Part shown: one piece after another, positions 23,501 to 36,755 of the stretch | How the letters are laid out: the number at the start of each line of letters is the position of its first letter | Position numbering within the stretch: position 1 is the stretch's first letter | Assembly (NCBI GenBank): GCA_963585895.1 | Contig: CAUZXS010000152.1 | Location: 1 to 64,000, forward strand | Source: Sepioteuthis lessoniana | Lineage: Eukaryota > Mollusca > Cephalopoda > Myopsida > Loliginidae | Direction of reading: 5' to 3' | Length of the DNA: 64,000 nt | The notes under the pieces: model-generated | Seen by the model: the letters and a program-made list of their open reading frames with translations, nothing else | What the model was told of the DNA's origin: nothing | The model's database searches: none | Position numbers and translations under genes: made by a program

Positions 23501-25720
23501 CAAATTAGACCATTTTTTTTCAATAGGGCATTAAAAATATTAAATTAGACCATTTTTTTTCAATGGGCCATTTACTATAAAAATATCAAATTAGACCATT
23601 TTTTTTCAATAGGGCATTAAAAATATTAAATTAGACCATTTTTTTCAATGGGCCATTTACTATAAAAATATCAAATTAGACCATTTTTTTTTAATAGGGC
23701 ATTAGAAATATTAAATTAGACCATTTTTTTTCAATGGGACATTTACTATAAAAATATCAAATTAGACCATTTTTTTTCAATGGGCCATTTACTGTAAAAA
23801 TATCAAATTAGACCATTTTTTTCAATAGGGCATTAAAAATATTAAATTAGACCATTTTTTTTCAATGGGCCGTTTACTAAAAAAATATCAAATTAGACCA
23901 TTTTTTTTCAATGAGCTATTTACTAAAAAAAATATCAAATTAGACCATTTTTTTTCAATAGGGCATTAAAAATATTAAATTAGACCATTTTTTTTCAATT
24001 GGCCCATACTATAAAAATATCAAATTAGACCATTTTTTGTCAATAGGGCATTAAAAATATTAAATTAGACCATTTTTTTTCAATGGGCCATTTACTATAA
24101 AAATATCAAATTAGACCATTTTTTCAATAGGGCATTAAAAATATTAAATTAGACCATTTTTTTTCCATGGGCCATTTACTATAAAAATATCAAATTAGAC
24201 CATTTTTTTCAATAGGGCATTAAAAATATTAAATTAGACCATTTTTTTTCAATGGGCCATTTACTATAAAAATATCAAATTAGACCATTTTTTTTCAATG
24301 GGCCATTTACTATGAAAATATAAAATTAGACCATTTTTTTCAATAGGCCATTTACTATGAAAATATCAAATTAGACCATTTTTTTTCAATAGGGCATTAA
24401 AAATATTGAAATTAGACCATTTTTTTCAATGGGCCAATTACTATAAAAATATCAAATTAGACCATTTTTTTCAATAGGCCATTAAAAATATTAAATTAAA
24501 CCATTTTTTTTCAATGGGCCATTTACTATGAAAATATAAAATTAGACCATTTTTTTCAATAGGCCATTTACTATGAAAATATCAAATTAGACCATTTTTT
24601 TTTCAATAGGGCATTAAAAATATTGAAATTGGACCATTTTTTTTCAATGGGCCAATTACTATAAAAATATCAAATTAGACCATTTTTTTTCAATCGGCCA
24701 TTTACTATCAAAATATCAAATTAGACCATTTTTTTTCAATGGGCCATTTACTAGAAAAATATCAAATTAGACCATTTTTTTCAATAGGGCATTAAAAATA
24801 TTAAATTAGACCATTTTTTTTTCAATGGGCCATTTACTGTAAAAATATCAAATTAGACCATTTTTTTTCAATGGGCCATTTACGATAAAAATATCAAATT
24901 AGATCATTTTTTTCAATAGGGCATTAAAAATATTAAATTAGACAACTTTTTTTCAATGGGCCATTTACTATAAAAATATCAAATTAAACCATTTTTTTAC
25001 AATGGGCCATTTACTATAAAAATATCAAATTAGACCATTTTTTTTCAATGGGCAATTTACTATAAAAATATCAAATTAAACCATTTTTTTCAATGGGCCA
25101 TTTACTATAAAAATATCAAATTAGACAATTTTTTTTCAATACGGCATTAAAAATATTAAATTAGACAATTTTTTTTTCAATGGGCCATTTACTATAAAAA
25201 TATCAAATTAAACCATTTTTTTTCTATGGGCCATTTACTATAAAAATATCAAATTAGACCATTTTTTTTCAATAGGGCATTAAAAATATTAAATTAGACA
25301 ATTTTTTTTCAATGGGCCATTTAATATAAAAATAACAAATTAGACCATTTTTTTTTCAATAGGGCATTAAAAATATCAAATTAGACCATTTTTTTTCAAT
25401 GGGCCATTTACTATGAAAATATCAAATTAGACAATTTTTTTTCAATAGGGCATTAAAAATATTAAATTAGACCATTTTTTTTCAATGGGCCATTTACTAT
25501 AAAAATATCAAATTAGACCATTTTTTTTCAATAGGGCATTAAAAGTATTAAATTAGACCATTTTTTTTCAATGGGCCATTTACTATAAAAATATCAAATT
25601 AGACCATTTTTTTTCAATAGGGCATTAAAAATATTAAATTAGACCATTTTTTTCAATGGGCCATTTACTATAAAAATATCAAATTAGACCATTTTTTTTA
25701 ATAGGGCATTAGAAATATTA
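20350..25720. repeat. Second higher-order repeat block (period about 2713)
   Basis: The variant CATTAGAAATATT occurs with AGAAATA at 20991 and 23704 (spacing 2713), and the TTTTGTCA variant has GTCA at 21326 and 24039 (also 2713). The CTAGAAAAATATC variant occurs at 22084 and 24751 (2667), exactly one 46-bp monomer less, so one A unit was lost or gained in one copy. The outer ends are approximate. Confidence 0.8.
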
Positions 25721-28700
25721 AATTAGACCATTTTTTTTCAATGGGACATTTACTATAAAAATATCAAATTAGACCATTTTTTTTCAATGGGCCATTTACT
25801 GTAAAAATATCAAATTAGACCATTTTTTTCAATAGGGCATTAAAAATATTAAATTAGACCATTTTTTTTCAATGGGCCATTTACTATAAAAATATCAAAT
25901 TAGACCATTTTTTTTCAATGAGCTATTTACTAAAAAAAATATCAAATTAGACCATTTTTTTTCAATAGGGCATTAAAAATATTAAATTAGACCATTTTTT
26001 TTCAATTGGCCATTTACTATAAAAATATCTAATTAAACCATTTTTTTTCAATAGGGCATTAAAAATATTAAATTAGACCATTTTTTTTCAATGGGCCAAT
26101 TACTATAAAAATATCAAATTAGACCATTTTTATCAATAAGGCATTAAAAATATGAAATTAGACCATTTTTTTTCAATAGGGCATTAAAAATATTAAATTA
26201 GACCATTTTTTTTCAATGGGCCATTTACTATAAAAATATCAAATTAGACCATTTTTTTTCAATAGGGCATTAAAAATATTAAATTGGACAATTTTTTTCA
26301 ATGGGCCATTTACTATAAAATTATCAAATTAGACCATTTTTTTTCAAAGGGCCATTTACTATAAAAATATTAAATTAGACCATTTTTTTTCAATAGGGCA
26401 TTAAAAATATTAAATTAGACCATTTTTTTCAATGGGCCATTTACTATAAAAATATCAAATTAGACTATTTTTTTTCAATAGGGCATTAAAATATTAAATT
26501 GATCATTTTTTTTCAATGGGCCATTTACTATAAAAATATCAAATTAGACCATTTTTTTTCAATGGGCCATTTACTATAAAAATATCAAATTAGACCATTT
26601 TTTTTCAATAGGGCATTAAAAATATTAAATTAGACAATTTTTTTTTCAATGGGCCATTTACTATAAAATATCAAATTAGACCATTTTTTTTAATAGGGCA
26701 TTAAAATATTAAATTAGACCATTTTTTTTCTATGGGCCATTTACTATAAAAATATCAAATTTGACCATTTTTTTTCAATAGGGCATTAAAAATATTAAAT
26801 TAGACCATTTTTTTAATGGGCCATTTACTATAAAAATATCAAATTAGACCATTTTTTTTCAATAGGGCATTAAAATGTTAAATTCGACCATTTTTTTCTA
26901 TGGGCCATTTACTATAAAAATATCAAATTAAACCATTTTTTTTCAATAGGGCATTAAAAATATTAAATTAGACCATTTTTTTTTCAATGGGCCATTTACT
27001 ATAAAAATATCAAATTAAACCATTTTTTTTCAATGGGCCATTTACTATAAAAATATCAAATTAGACCATTTTTTTTCAATAGGGCATTAAAAATATTAAA
27101 TTAGACAATTTTTTTTCAATGGGCCATTTAATATAAAAATATCAAATTAGACCATTTTTTTTCAATGGGCCATTTACTATAAAAATATCAAATTAGACCA
27201 TTTTTTACAATAGGGCATTAAAAATATTAAATTAGACAATTTTTTTTCAATGGGCCATTTACTATAAAAATATCAAATTAGACCATTTTTTTTCAATAGG
27301 GCATTAAAAATATTAAATTAGACCATTTTTTTCAATGGGCCATTTACTATAAAATATCAAATTAGACCATTTTTTTTAATAGGGCATTAAAAATATTAAA
27401 TTAGACCATTTTTTTTCAATGGGCCAATTACCATAAAAATATCAAATTAGACCATTTTTTCAATGGGCCATTTACTATAAAAATATCAAATTAGACCATT
27501 TTTTTTCAACAGGCCATTTACTATAAAAATATCAAATTAGACCAATTTTTTCAATAGGGCATTAAAAATATTAAATTAGACCATTTTTTTTTCAGTGGGC
27601 CATTTACTATAAAAATATCAAATTAGACCATTTTTTTTCAATGGGCCATTTACTATAAAAATATCAAATTAGACTATTTTTTTTCAATAGGGCATTAAAA
27701 ATATTAAAGTAAACCATTTTTTTTCAATGGGCCATTTACTATAAAAATATCAAATTAGACCATTTTTTTTTCAATGGGCCATTTACTATAAAAATATCAA
27801 ATTAGACTATTTTTTTTCAATAGGGCATTAAAAATATTAAATTAGACCATTTTTTTTCAATGGGCCATTTACTATAAAAATATCAAATTAGACCATTTTT
27901 TTTCAATGGGCCATTTACTATAAAAATATCAAATTAGACCAATTTTTTCAATAGGGCATTAAAAATATTAAATTAGACCATTTTTTTTCAATGGGCCATT
28001 TAATATAAAAATATCAAATTAGACCATTTTTTTTCAATAGGGCATTAAAAATATTAAATTAGACCATTTTTTTTCAATGGGCCATTTACTGTAAAAATAT
28101 CAAATTAGACCATTTTTTCAATAGGACATTAAAAATATTAAATTAGACCATTTTTTTTCAATGGGCCATTTACTGTAAAAATATCAAATTAGACCATTTT
28201 TTTCAATAGGGCATTAAAAATATTAAATTAGACCATTTTTTTTCAATGGGCCATTTACTATAAAAATATCAAATTAGACCATTTTTTTTCAATGAGCTAT
28301 TTACTAAAAAAAATATCAAATTAGACCATTTTTTTTTCAATAGGGCATTAAAAATATTAAATTAGACCATTTTTTTTCAATAGGCCATTTAATATAAAAA
28401 TATTAAATTAGACCATTTTTTTTCAATGGGCCATTTACTATAAAAATATCAAATTAGACCATTTTTTACAATAGGGCATTAAAAATATTAAATTAGACAA
28501 TTTTTTTTCAATGGGCCATTTACTATAAAAATATCAAATTAGACCATTTTTTTTCAATGGGCCATTTACTATAAAAATATCAAATTAGACCATTTTTTTT
28601 CAATGGGCCATTTACTATAAAAATATCAAATTAGACTATTTTTTTTCAATAGGGCATTAAAAATATTAAATTAAACCATTTTTTTTCAATGGGCCATTTA

Positions 28701-31700
28701 CTATAAAAATATCAAATTAGACCATTTTTTTTCAATAGGGCATTAAAAATATTAAATTAGACAATTTTTTTTCAATGGGCCATTTAATATAAAAATATCA
28801 AATTAGACCATTTTTTTTCAATGAGCCATTTACTATAAAAATATCAAATTAGACCATTTTTTACAATAGGGCATTAAAAATATTAAATTAGACAATTTTT
28901 TTTCCATGGGCCATTTACTATAAAAATATCAAGTTAGACCATTTTTTTTCAATGGGCCATTTACTATAAAAATATCAAATTAGACTATTTTTTTTTCAAT
29001 AGGGCATTAAAAATATTAAATTAGACTATTTTTTTTTCAATAGGGCATTAAAAATATCAAATTAGACTTTTTTTTTTCAATAGGGCATTAAAAATATTAA
29101 ATTAAACCATTTTTTTTCAATGGGCCAATTACTATAAAAATATCAAATTAGACCATTTTTTTTCAATAGGGCATTAAAAATATTAAATTAGACCATTTTT
29201 TTCAATGGGCCATTTACTATAAAATATCAAATTAGACCATTTTTTTAATAGGGCATTAAAAAAATTAAATTAGACCATTTTTTTTCAATGGGCCAATTAC
29301 CATAAAAATATCAAATTAGACCATTTTTTTCAATGGGCCATTTACTATAACAATATCAAATTAGACCATTTTTTTCAATGGGCCATTTACTATAAAAATA
29401 TCAAATTAGACCATTTTTTTTCAATGGGCCATTTACTATAAAAATATCAAATTAGACCAATTTTTTCAATAGGGCATTAAAAATCTTAAATTAGACCATT
29501 TTTTTTCAATGGGCCATTTAATATAAAAATATCAAATTAGACAATTTTTTTTCAATAGGGCATTAAAAATATTAAATTAGACCATTTTTTTTTCAATGGG
29601 CCATTTACTATAAAAATATCAAATTAGACCATTTTTTTTCAATAGGGCATTAAAAATATTAAATTAGACAATTTTTTTTCAATGGGCCATTTAATATAAA
29701 AATATCAAATTAGACCATTTTTTTTCAATGGGCCATTTACTATAAAAATATCAAATTAGACCATTTTTTTTCAATGGGCCATTTACTATAAAAATATCAA
29801 ATTAGACCATTTTTTTCAATAAGGCATTAAAAATATTAAATTAGACCATTTTTTTTCAATGGGCCATTTACAATAAAAATATCAAATTAGACCATTTTTT
29901 TTCAATGGGCCATTTATTATAAAAATATCAAATTAGACCATTTTTTTCAATAAGGCATTAAAAATATTAAATTAGACCATTTTTTTTCAATGGGCCATTT
30001 ACAATAAAAATATCAAATTAGACCATTTTTTTTCAGTGAGCTATTTACTAAAAAAAATATCAAATTAGACCATTTTTTTTCAATAGGGCATTAAAAATAT
30101 TAAATTAGACCATTTTTTTTCAATAGGGCATTAAAAATATCAAATTAGACCATTTTTTTTCAATGGGCCATTTACTATAAAAATGTCAAATTAGACCATT
30201 TTTCAATAGGGCATTAAAAACATTAAATTAGACCATTTTTTTCAATGGGCCATTTACTATAAAAATATCAAATTAGACCATTTTTTGTAATAGGGCATTA
30301 AAAATATTAAATTAGACCATTTTTTTCAATGGGCCATTTACTATAAAAATATCAAATTAGACCATTTTTTTTCAATACGGCATTAAAAATATTAAATTAG
30401 ACCATTTTTTTTCAATGGGCCATTTACTATAAAAATATCAAATTAGACCATTTTTTTTCAATGGGCCATTTACTATAAAAATATCAAATTAGACCATTTT
30501 TTCTCAATAGGGCATTAAAAATATTAAATTAGACAATTTTTTTTTCAATGGGCCATTTACTATAAAATATCAAATTAGACCATTTTTTTCAATAGGGCAT
30601 TAAAATATTAAATTAGACCATTTTTTTTCAATGGGCCATTTACTATAAAAATATCAAATTAGACCATTTTTTTCAATAGGGCATTAAAAATATTAAATTA
30701 GACCATTTTTTTCAATGGGCCATTTACTATAAAATATCAAATTAGACCATTTTTTTCAATAGGGCATTAAAAATATTAAATTAGACCATTTTTTTTCAAT
30801 GGGCCAATTACCATAAAAATATCAAATTAGACCATTTTTTTCAATCGGGCATTAAAAATATCAAATTAGACCATTTTTTTTCAATCGGCCATTTACTATA
30901 AAAATATCAAATTAGGCCATTTTTTTCAATGGGCCATTTACTATAAAATATCAAATTAGACCATTTTTTTCAATAGGGCATTAAAAATATTAAATTAGAC
31001 CATTTTTTTTCAATGGGCCATTTACTATAAAAATAAAAAATTAGACCATTTTTTTTCAATTGGCCAATTACCATAAAAATATCAAATTAGACCATTTTTT
31101 TTCAATGGGCCATTTACTATAAAAATATCAAATTAGACCATTTTTTCTCAATAGGGCATTAAAAATATTAAATTAGACAATTTTTTTTTCAATGGGCCAT
31201 TTACTATAAAATATCAAATTAGACCATTTTTTTCAATAGGGCATTAAAATATTAAATTAGACCATTTTTTTTCAATGGGCCATTTACTATAAAAATATCA
31301 AATTAGACCATTTTTTTCAATAGGGCATTAAAAATATTAAATTAGACCATTTTTTTCAATGGGCCATTTACTATAAAATATCAAATTAGACCATTTTTTT
31401 CAATAGGGCATTAAAAATATTAAATTAGACCATTTTTTTTCAATGGGCCAATTACCATAAAAATATCAAATTAGACCATTTTTTTCAATCGGGCATTAAA
31501 AATATCAAATTCGACCATTTTTTTTCAATGGGCCATTTACTATAAAAATATCAAATTAGGCCATTTTTTTCAATGGGCCATTTACTATAACAATATCAAA
31601 TTAGACCATTTTTTCAATAGGGCATTAAAATATTAAATTAGACCATTTTTTTTCTATGGGCCATTTACTATAAAAATATCAAATTAAACCATTTTTTTTC

Positions 31701-34405
31701 AATAGGGCATTAAAAATATTAAATTAGACCATTTTTTTTCAATGGGCTATTTACTATAAAATATCAAATTAGACCATTTTTTTCAATAGGGCATTAAAAA
31801 TATTAAATTAGACCATTTTTTTCAATGGGCCATTTACTATAAAAATAAAAAATTAGACCATTTTTTTTCAATGGGCCAATTACCATAAAAATATCAAATT
31901 AGACCATTTTTTTTCAATGGGCCATTTACTATAAAAATATCAAATTAGACCATTTTTTTTCAATGGGCCATTTACTATAAAAATATCAAATTAGACCATT
32001 TTTTTTCAATAGGGCATTAAAAATATTAAATTAGACAATTTTTTTTCAATGGGCCATTTAATATAAAAATATCAAATTAGACCATTTTTTTTCAATGGGC
32101 CATTTTCTATAAAAATATCAAATTAGACCATTTTTTTTCAATGGGCCATTTACTATAAAAATATCAATTTAGACCATTTTTTTTCAATGGGCCATTTACT
32201 ATAAAAATATCAAATTAGACCATTTTTTTCAATAGGGCATTAAAAATATTAAATTAGACCATTTTTTTTCAATGGGCCATTTACTATAAAAATATCAAAT
32301 TAGACCATTTTTTTTCACTAGGGCATTAAAAATATTAAATTAGACAATTTTTTTTCAATGGGCCATTTAATATAAAAATATCAAATTAGACCATTTTTTT
32401 CAATGGGCCATTTACTATAAAAATATCAAATTAGACCATTTTTTTCAATGGGCCATTTACTATAAAAATATCAAATTAGACCATTTTTTTTCAATACGGC
32501 ATTAAAAATATTAAATTAGACCATTTTTTTTTCAGTGGGCCATTTACTATAAAAATATCAAATTAAACCATTTTTTTTCAATGGGCCATTTACTATAAAA
32601 ATATCAAATTAGACCATTTTTTTCAATAGGGCATTAAAAATATTAAATTTGACAATTTTTTTTCAATGGGCCATTTAATATAAAAATATCAAATTAAACC
32701 ATTTTTTTTCAATAGGGCATTAAAAATATTAAATTAGACCATTTTTTTTCAATGGGCCATTTACTATAAAAATATCAAATTAGACCATTTTTTTTCAATA
32801 GGGCATTAAAAATATTAAATTAAACCATTTTTTTCAATGGGCCATTTACTATAAAAATATCAAATTAGACCATTTTTTTTCAATAGGGCATTAAAAATAT
32901 TAAATTAGACCATTTTTTTCAATGGGCCATTTACTATAAAATATCAAATTAGACCATTTTTTTCAATAGGGCATTAAAAATATTAAATTAGACCATTTTT
33001 TTTCAATGGGCCATTTACTATAAAAATAAAAAATTAGACCATTTTTTTTCAATGGGCCATTTACTATAAAAATATCAAATTAGACCATTTTTTTTCAATG
33101 GGCCATTTACTATAAAAATATCAAATTAGACCATTTTTTTCAATAGGGCATTAAAAATATTAAATTAGACCATTTTTTTTCAATGGGCCATTTACTATAA
33201 AAATATCAAATTAGACCATTTTTTTTCAATACGGCATTAAAAATATTAAATTAGACCATTTTTTTTTTTCAATGGGCCATTTACTATAAAAATATCAAAT
33301 TAGACCATTTTTTTTCAATAGGGCATTAAAAATATTAAATTAGACAATTTTTTTTCAATGGGCCATTTAATATAAAAATATCAAATTAGACCATTTTTTT
33401 TCAATGGGCCATTTACTATAAAAATATCAAATTAGACCATTTTTTTTCAATGGGCCATTTACTATAAAAATATCAAATTAGACCATTTTTTTCAATAAGG
33501 CATTAAAAATATTAAATTAGACCATTTTTTTTCAATGGGCCATTTACAATAAAAATATCAAATTAGACCATTTTTTTCAATACGGCATTAAAAATATTAA
33601 ATTAGACCATTTTTTTTTCAATGGGCCATTTACTATAAAAATATCAAATTAGACCATTTTTTTTCAATAGGGCATTAAAAATATTAAATTAGACAATTTT
33701 TTTTCAATGGGCCATTTAATATAAAAATATCAAATTAGACCATTTTTTTTCAATGGGCCATTTACTATAAAAATATCAAATTAGACCATTTTTTTTCAAT
33801 GGGCAATTTACTATAAAAATATCAAATTAGACCATTTTTTTCAATAGGGTAATAAAAATATTAAATTAGACCATTTTTTTTCAATGGGCCATTTACTATA
33901 AAAATAAAAAATTAGACCATTTTTTTTCAATGGGCCAATTACCATAAAAATATCAAATTAAACCATTTTTTTTCAATGGGCCATTTACTATAAAAATATC
34001 AAATTAGACCATTTTTTTCAATAGGGCATTAAAAATATTAAATTAGACCATTTTTTTTCAATGGGCCATTTACTATAAAAATATCAAATTAGACCATTTT
34101 TTTTCAATACGGCATTAAAAATATTAAATTAGACCATTTTTTTTTCAATGGGCCATTTACTATAAAAATATCAAATTAGACCATTTTTTTTTCACTAGGG
34201 CATTAAAAATATTAAATTAGACAATTTTTTTTCAATGGGCCATTTAATATAAAAATATCAAATTAGACCATTTTTTTCAATGGGCCATTTACTATAAAAA
34301 TATCAAATTAGACCATTTTTTTTCAATACGGCATTAAAAATATCAAATTAGACCATTTTTTTTTCAATGGGCCATTTACTATAAAAATATCAAATTAGAC
34401 AATTT

Positions 34406-34510
34406 TCGCTTAACTGTTGGAGGAAAGGTTTGTCAGCTTGTTTGAGGTGGTGTGTTCTTTTCTTTTTGTTTATTTTTTATTTTGTTATTTTTTTCACCCA
34501 ATGAATTAAA
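34406..34510. other. Right flank of the satellite
   Basis: A 100-bp T-rich spacer between the last monomer and the LINE; nothing recognised. Confidence 0.5.
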
Positions 34511-35334
34511 GTATATTTAAACAGCTTCGAGCTGACAAAGAAAAGAAGCAGAAGGTACCCTGCAAAAACAATTACCGACACCGACTACGCTGATGATATA
34601 GCGATTCTGGCAAATACACCCAACCAAGCCAAAACACAACTGCATAGTTTGGAACAAGCCGCTGCAGGCATTGGCCTCCATGTCAATGCACACAAAACTG
34701 AATACATGTGCTTTAATCAAACAGGTGACATTTCCACATTAGACGGAAGCTCTCTGAAACTGGTGGACAAATTCACCTACCTAGGAAGCAGTGTCTCATC
34801 AACCAAAAAAGACATCGACATGCAGCTAACGAAGGCATGGAAAGTTATCGATAAGCTATCAATCATATGGATGTCAGACTTGACCAATAAAATAAAACGC
34901 AGTTTCTTCCAAGCAACAGTCATCTCAATACTGCTATATGGATGCACTATTTGGACACTAACAAAACGGCTGGAGAAAAAGCTAGATGGCAATTACACAA
35001 GAATGCTGTGAGCAATAGTGAACAAGTCCTGGAGGCAACACCCCACAAAACACCAACTATATGGCCACCTACCTCCCATCACGAAAACTATCCAAGTTAG
35101 ACGAACCAGACATGCAGGATACTGCTGGAGAAGCAGGGACGAGCTCATCAGTGATGTACTCCTATGGACTCCTACATATGGCCGAGCGAAAGCAGGATGA
35201 CCAGCTCGAACATACATACAGCAGCTATGTGAGGATAAGGGATGAAGCCCTGAAGACCTGCCAGAGGTGATGAACGATAAGCAGAAGTGGCGAGAGAGGG
35301 TCAGGGATATCCGTGCTATATGTGGGGGTCCATA
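34511..35334 (+). pseudogene. LINE reverse transcriptase, palm to C-terminus, almost one open frame
   Basis: One frame reads SRRYPAKTITDTDYADD with the catalytic YADD at 34586-34597, then HVNAHKTEYMCFNQTGD, LVDKFTYLGSSVSSTKKDID, VISILLYGCTIWTLTKRLE and, beyond an in-frame TGA at 35009, PTKHQLYGHLPP, QVRRTRHAGYCWRSRDEL, WTPTYGRAKAG, TGA at 35198, PARTYIQQLCEDKG, TGA, SPEDLPEVMND and KWRERVRDIRA. All three interruptions are TGA where related proteins usually have Arg or Cys codons, which fits CpG decay (CGA to TGA) in part. The 5' part (endonuclease, fingers) is missing: the copy is 5' truncated. The family uses target-primed reverse transcription. Confidence 0.93.
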
Positions 35335-35610
35335 GGAGTACATCACTGATGAGCTCGTCCCTGCTTCTCCAGCAGTATCCTGCATGTCTGGTTCGTCTAA
35401 CTTGGATAGTTTTCGTGATGGGAGGTAGGTGGCCATATAGTTGGTGTTTTGTGGGGTGTTGACTCCAGGACTTGTTCACTATTGCTCACAGCATTCTTGC
35501 TCATCTAACTTGTATAGTTTTCGTGATGGGAGACAAGTAGCCGTATAGTTGGTGCATTGTGGGGTGTTGCCACCAGGACTTGTTCAATATTGCTCTCAGC
35601 ATTCTTAGTA
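35318..35610 (-). mobile_element. Inverted LINE copy plus a further tandem copy of its C-terminal part
   Basis: 35318-35499 is the inverted complement of 34998-35179 (182 bases each, a few mismatches), with a 138-base spacer. Immediately after it, 35500-35610 is another diverged copy of the NKSW...YGHLPPITKT segment in the same minus orientation. The minus frame reads NKSWSQHPTKHQLYGHLPP. The last copy abuts integrase coding sequence of the Gypsy element. Confidence 0.92.
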
Positions 35611-35770
35611 TTCTCATAAATGCTTCTTCTTTACCATTTGCTTGTGGGTGTAATGGTGTTATCTTTCGATTATGCCAATTTCCTCAGTAATATGTTTGTA
35701 TGATGACATCTCTTAGTCCTTTTCAATTTTGATCCACTCATTTTTGATAACTTGTCATATCAATTTTCTT
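35611..35770 (-). pseudogene. Ty3/Gypsy integrase fragment
   Basis: On the minus strand NRKITPLHPQANGKEEAF (35617-35673 region) is the conserved end of the retroviral-type integrase core, HRKxTPxxPQANGxxE, containing the third catalytic Glu position. The frame upstream is broken by stops and the downstream part is replaced by the inverted LINE piece. The element lies on the same strand as the RNase H, RT and gag remnants up to 41680. Confidence 0.75.
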
Positions 35771-36440
35771 AATATATTATCTTTGTCTCTGTCCTTATTC
35801 TGTTTAGAGTTTCAGTATTTTTCTTTGCATGAAATATGGTTTATTACTTGTTCTATGTTATCTTAATGGTTCTCTGATATTGATTGTCTTGATATGTAAT
35901 CTAATTAATCTAGTTCATTTCTTCCTGGTTCATATTTAAGTTCAAAATCAAAGTCTGTTTTTTCCATGATCCATTTTTCTATTTGTGGTGGGAGTGTTTC
36001 CTTGTTAGATTTACTAGTCGCCAATAGGATGATGGAAAAGGAAGGACATATATAAGAAAGAGGTTTGAGACAGTCACAGAGACAGAAAGAATAAAAAGGC
36101 TACAAGAGAGAAACGAATGAGAAGGTGAACGGGAGGTCCCAAGTCTAGGTCAGGATAGCAAATGCCCAGGTTAAAAATAGAAATGTAATTGCAGCAAATC
36201 TAAACAAATTTGAACCAAGCCGTTATTGTGTGTTTATCACTTTTTCTCACGGTGAGGTTACTAAATGGGTTCGACTGACATTTAAGGCTTGGTGCTACAC
36301 TCATAGCCCCGTTAGAACCGTGGTGGTACAAAGGTCTATGTAGTGCCATAGAGCTACAAGGATCTGCAGAGAACTGTCAAAGTGCAAGCGTCTTTTTAGT
36401 GACGTAGTATTACAAATGTCTATTTGAGAACCGTAGCATT
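35771..36440 (-). pseudogene. Decayed Gypsy pol spacer, RNase H to integrase
   Basis: Expected position of the rest of RNase H and the integrase zinc finger. Only traces are visible. Plus-strand sequence 36000-36240 contains purine-rich GAGACAGTCACAGAGACAG and no recognised motif. Confidence 0.35.
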
Positions 36441-36751
36441 ACAGTTTGTGGGCTGTTATTATAGAGAATTTGGATGCTCCTATAAAGTAACTTCTAAGAA
36501 TATTCACTGCCCATTTTACAGCTAACAAATCTTTTCCCGTTTGGCTGTATCTTTTTTCTGTGTCCGATAGTTTTCTGTTCTAGTGGTTCTTTCTAGAATA
36601 ATGCAGCACTCAGTCCTTCATGGAAGTTCGCTTCTATCCTTTGCGTAGTTTGCTCGTTTGGATCAAAATAAGCCATTGTCTCGGGAGTGGTTATCGCTGA
36701 CTTTAGTTTTTCAAATGCCTTTTTCTTTGCTGTTCCATTTGAATTTTGATT
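36441..36751 (-). pseudogene. Ty3/Gypsy RNase H fragment
   Basis: The minus strand reads KKAFEKLKSAITTPETMAYF, DPNEQTTQRIEA, GLSAALF then, after a frameshift, TEKRYSQTGKDLLAVKWAV and ASKFSIITAHKL. These correspond to AFxxLKxxLTxxPVLAxFD, DAS-like, TExRYSQxEKELLAVVWA and KFxIxTDHKPL of Gypsy RNase H. The final Asp-His-Lys motif is altered to THK-like. It is bounded on its 5' side by a solo LTR insertion. Confidence 0.88.
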
Positions 36752-36755
36752 TGTT

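Larger units (their letters stand above)
11641..34405. repeat. 22.8-kb satellite array of two interleaved monomers (46 and 40 bp)
   Basis: An uninterrupted tandem array in one orientation. Monomer A (46 bp) is GACCA, a tract of about eight T, CAATGGGCCATTTACTAT and AAAAATATCAAATTA. Monomer B (40 bp) is GACCA, T tract, CAATAGGGCATT and AAAAATATTAAATTA, i.e. A without the hexamer TACTAT and with GGGCC changed to AGGGC and one C to T. A and B often alternate (86-bp dimer), with runs of A-A or B-B. T tracts vary from 6 to 10. Hybrid units are present (for example GGCCATTAAAAATATT). At about 43 bp per unit the array holds roughly 530 monomers. Stops in all frames leave no open frame. Both edges are abrupt; the last unit ends in GACAATTTTCGC at 34404. 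Confidence 0.98.

Noticed and set aside
11641..34405. CRISPR-like array
   Set aside because: Repeats abut with no unique spacers, the monomers vary gradually, and the context is eukaryotic.
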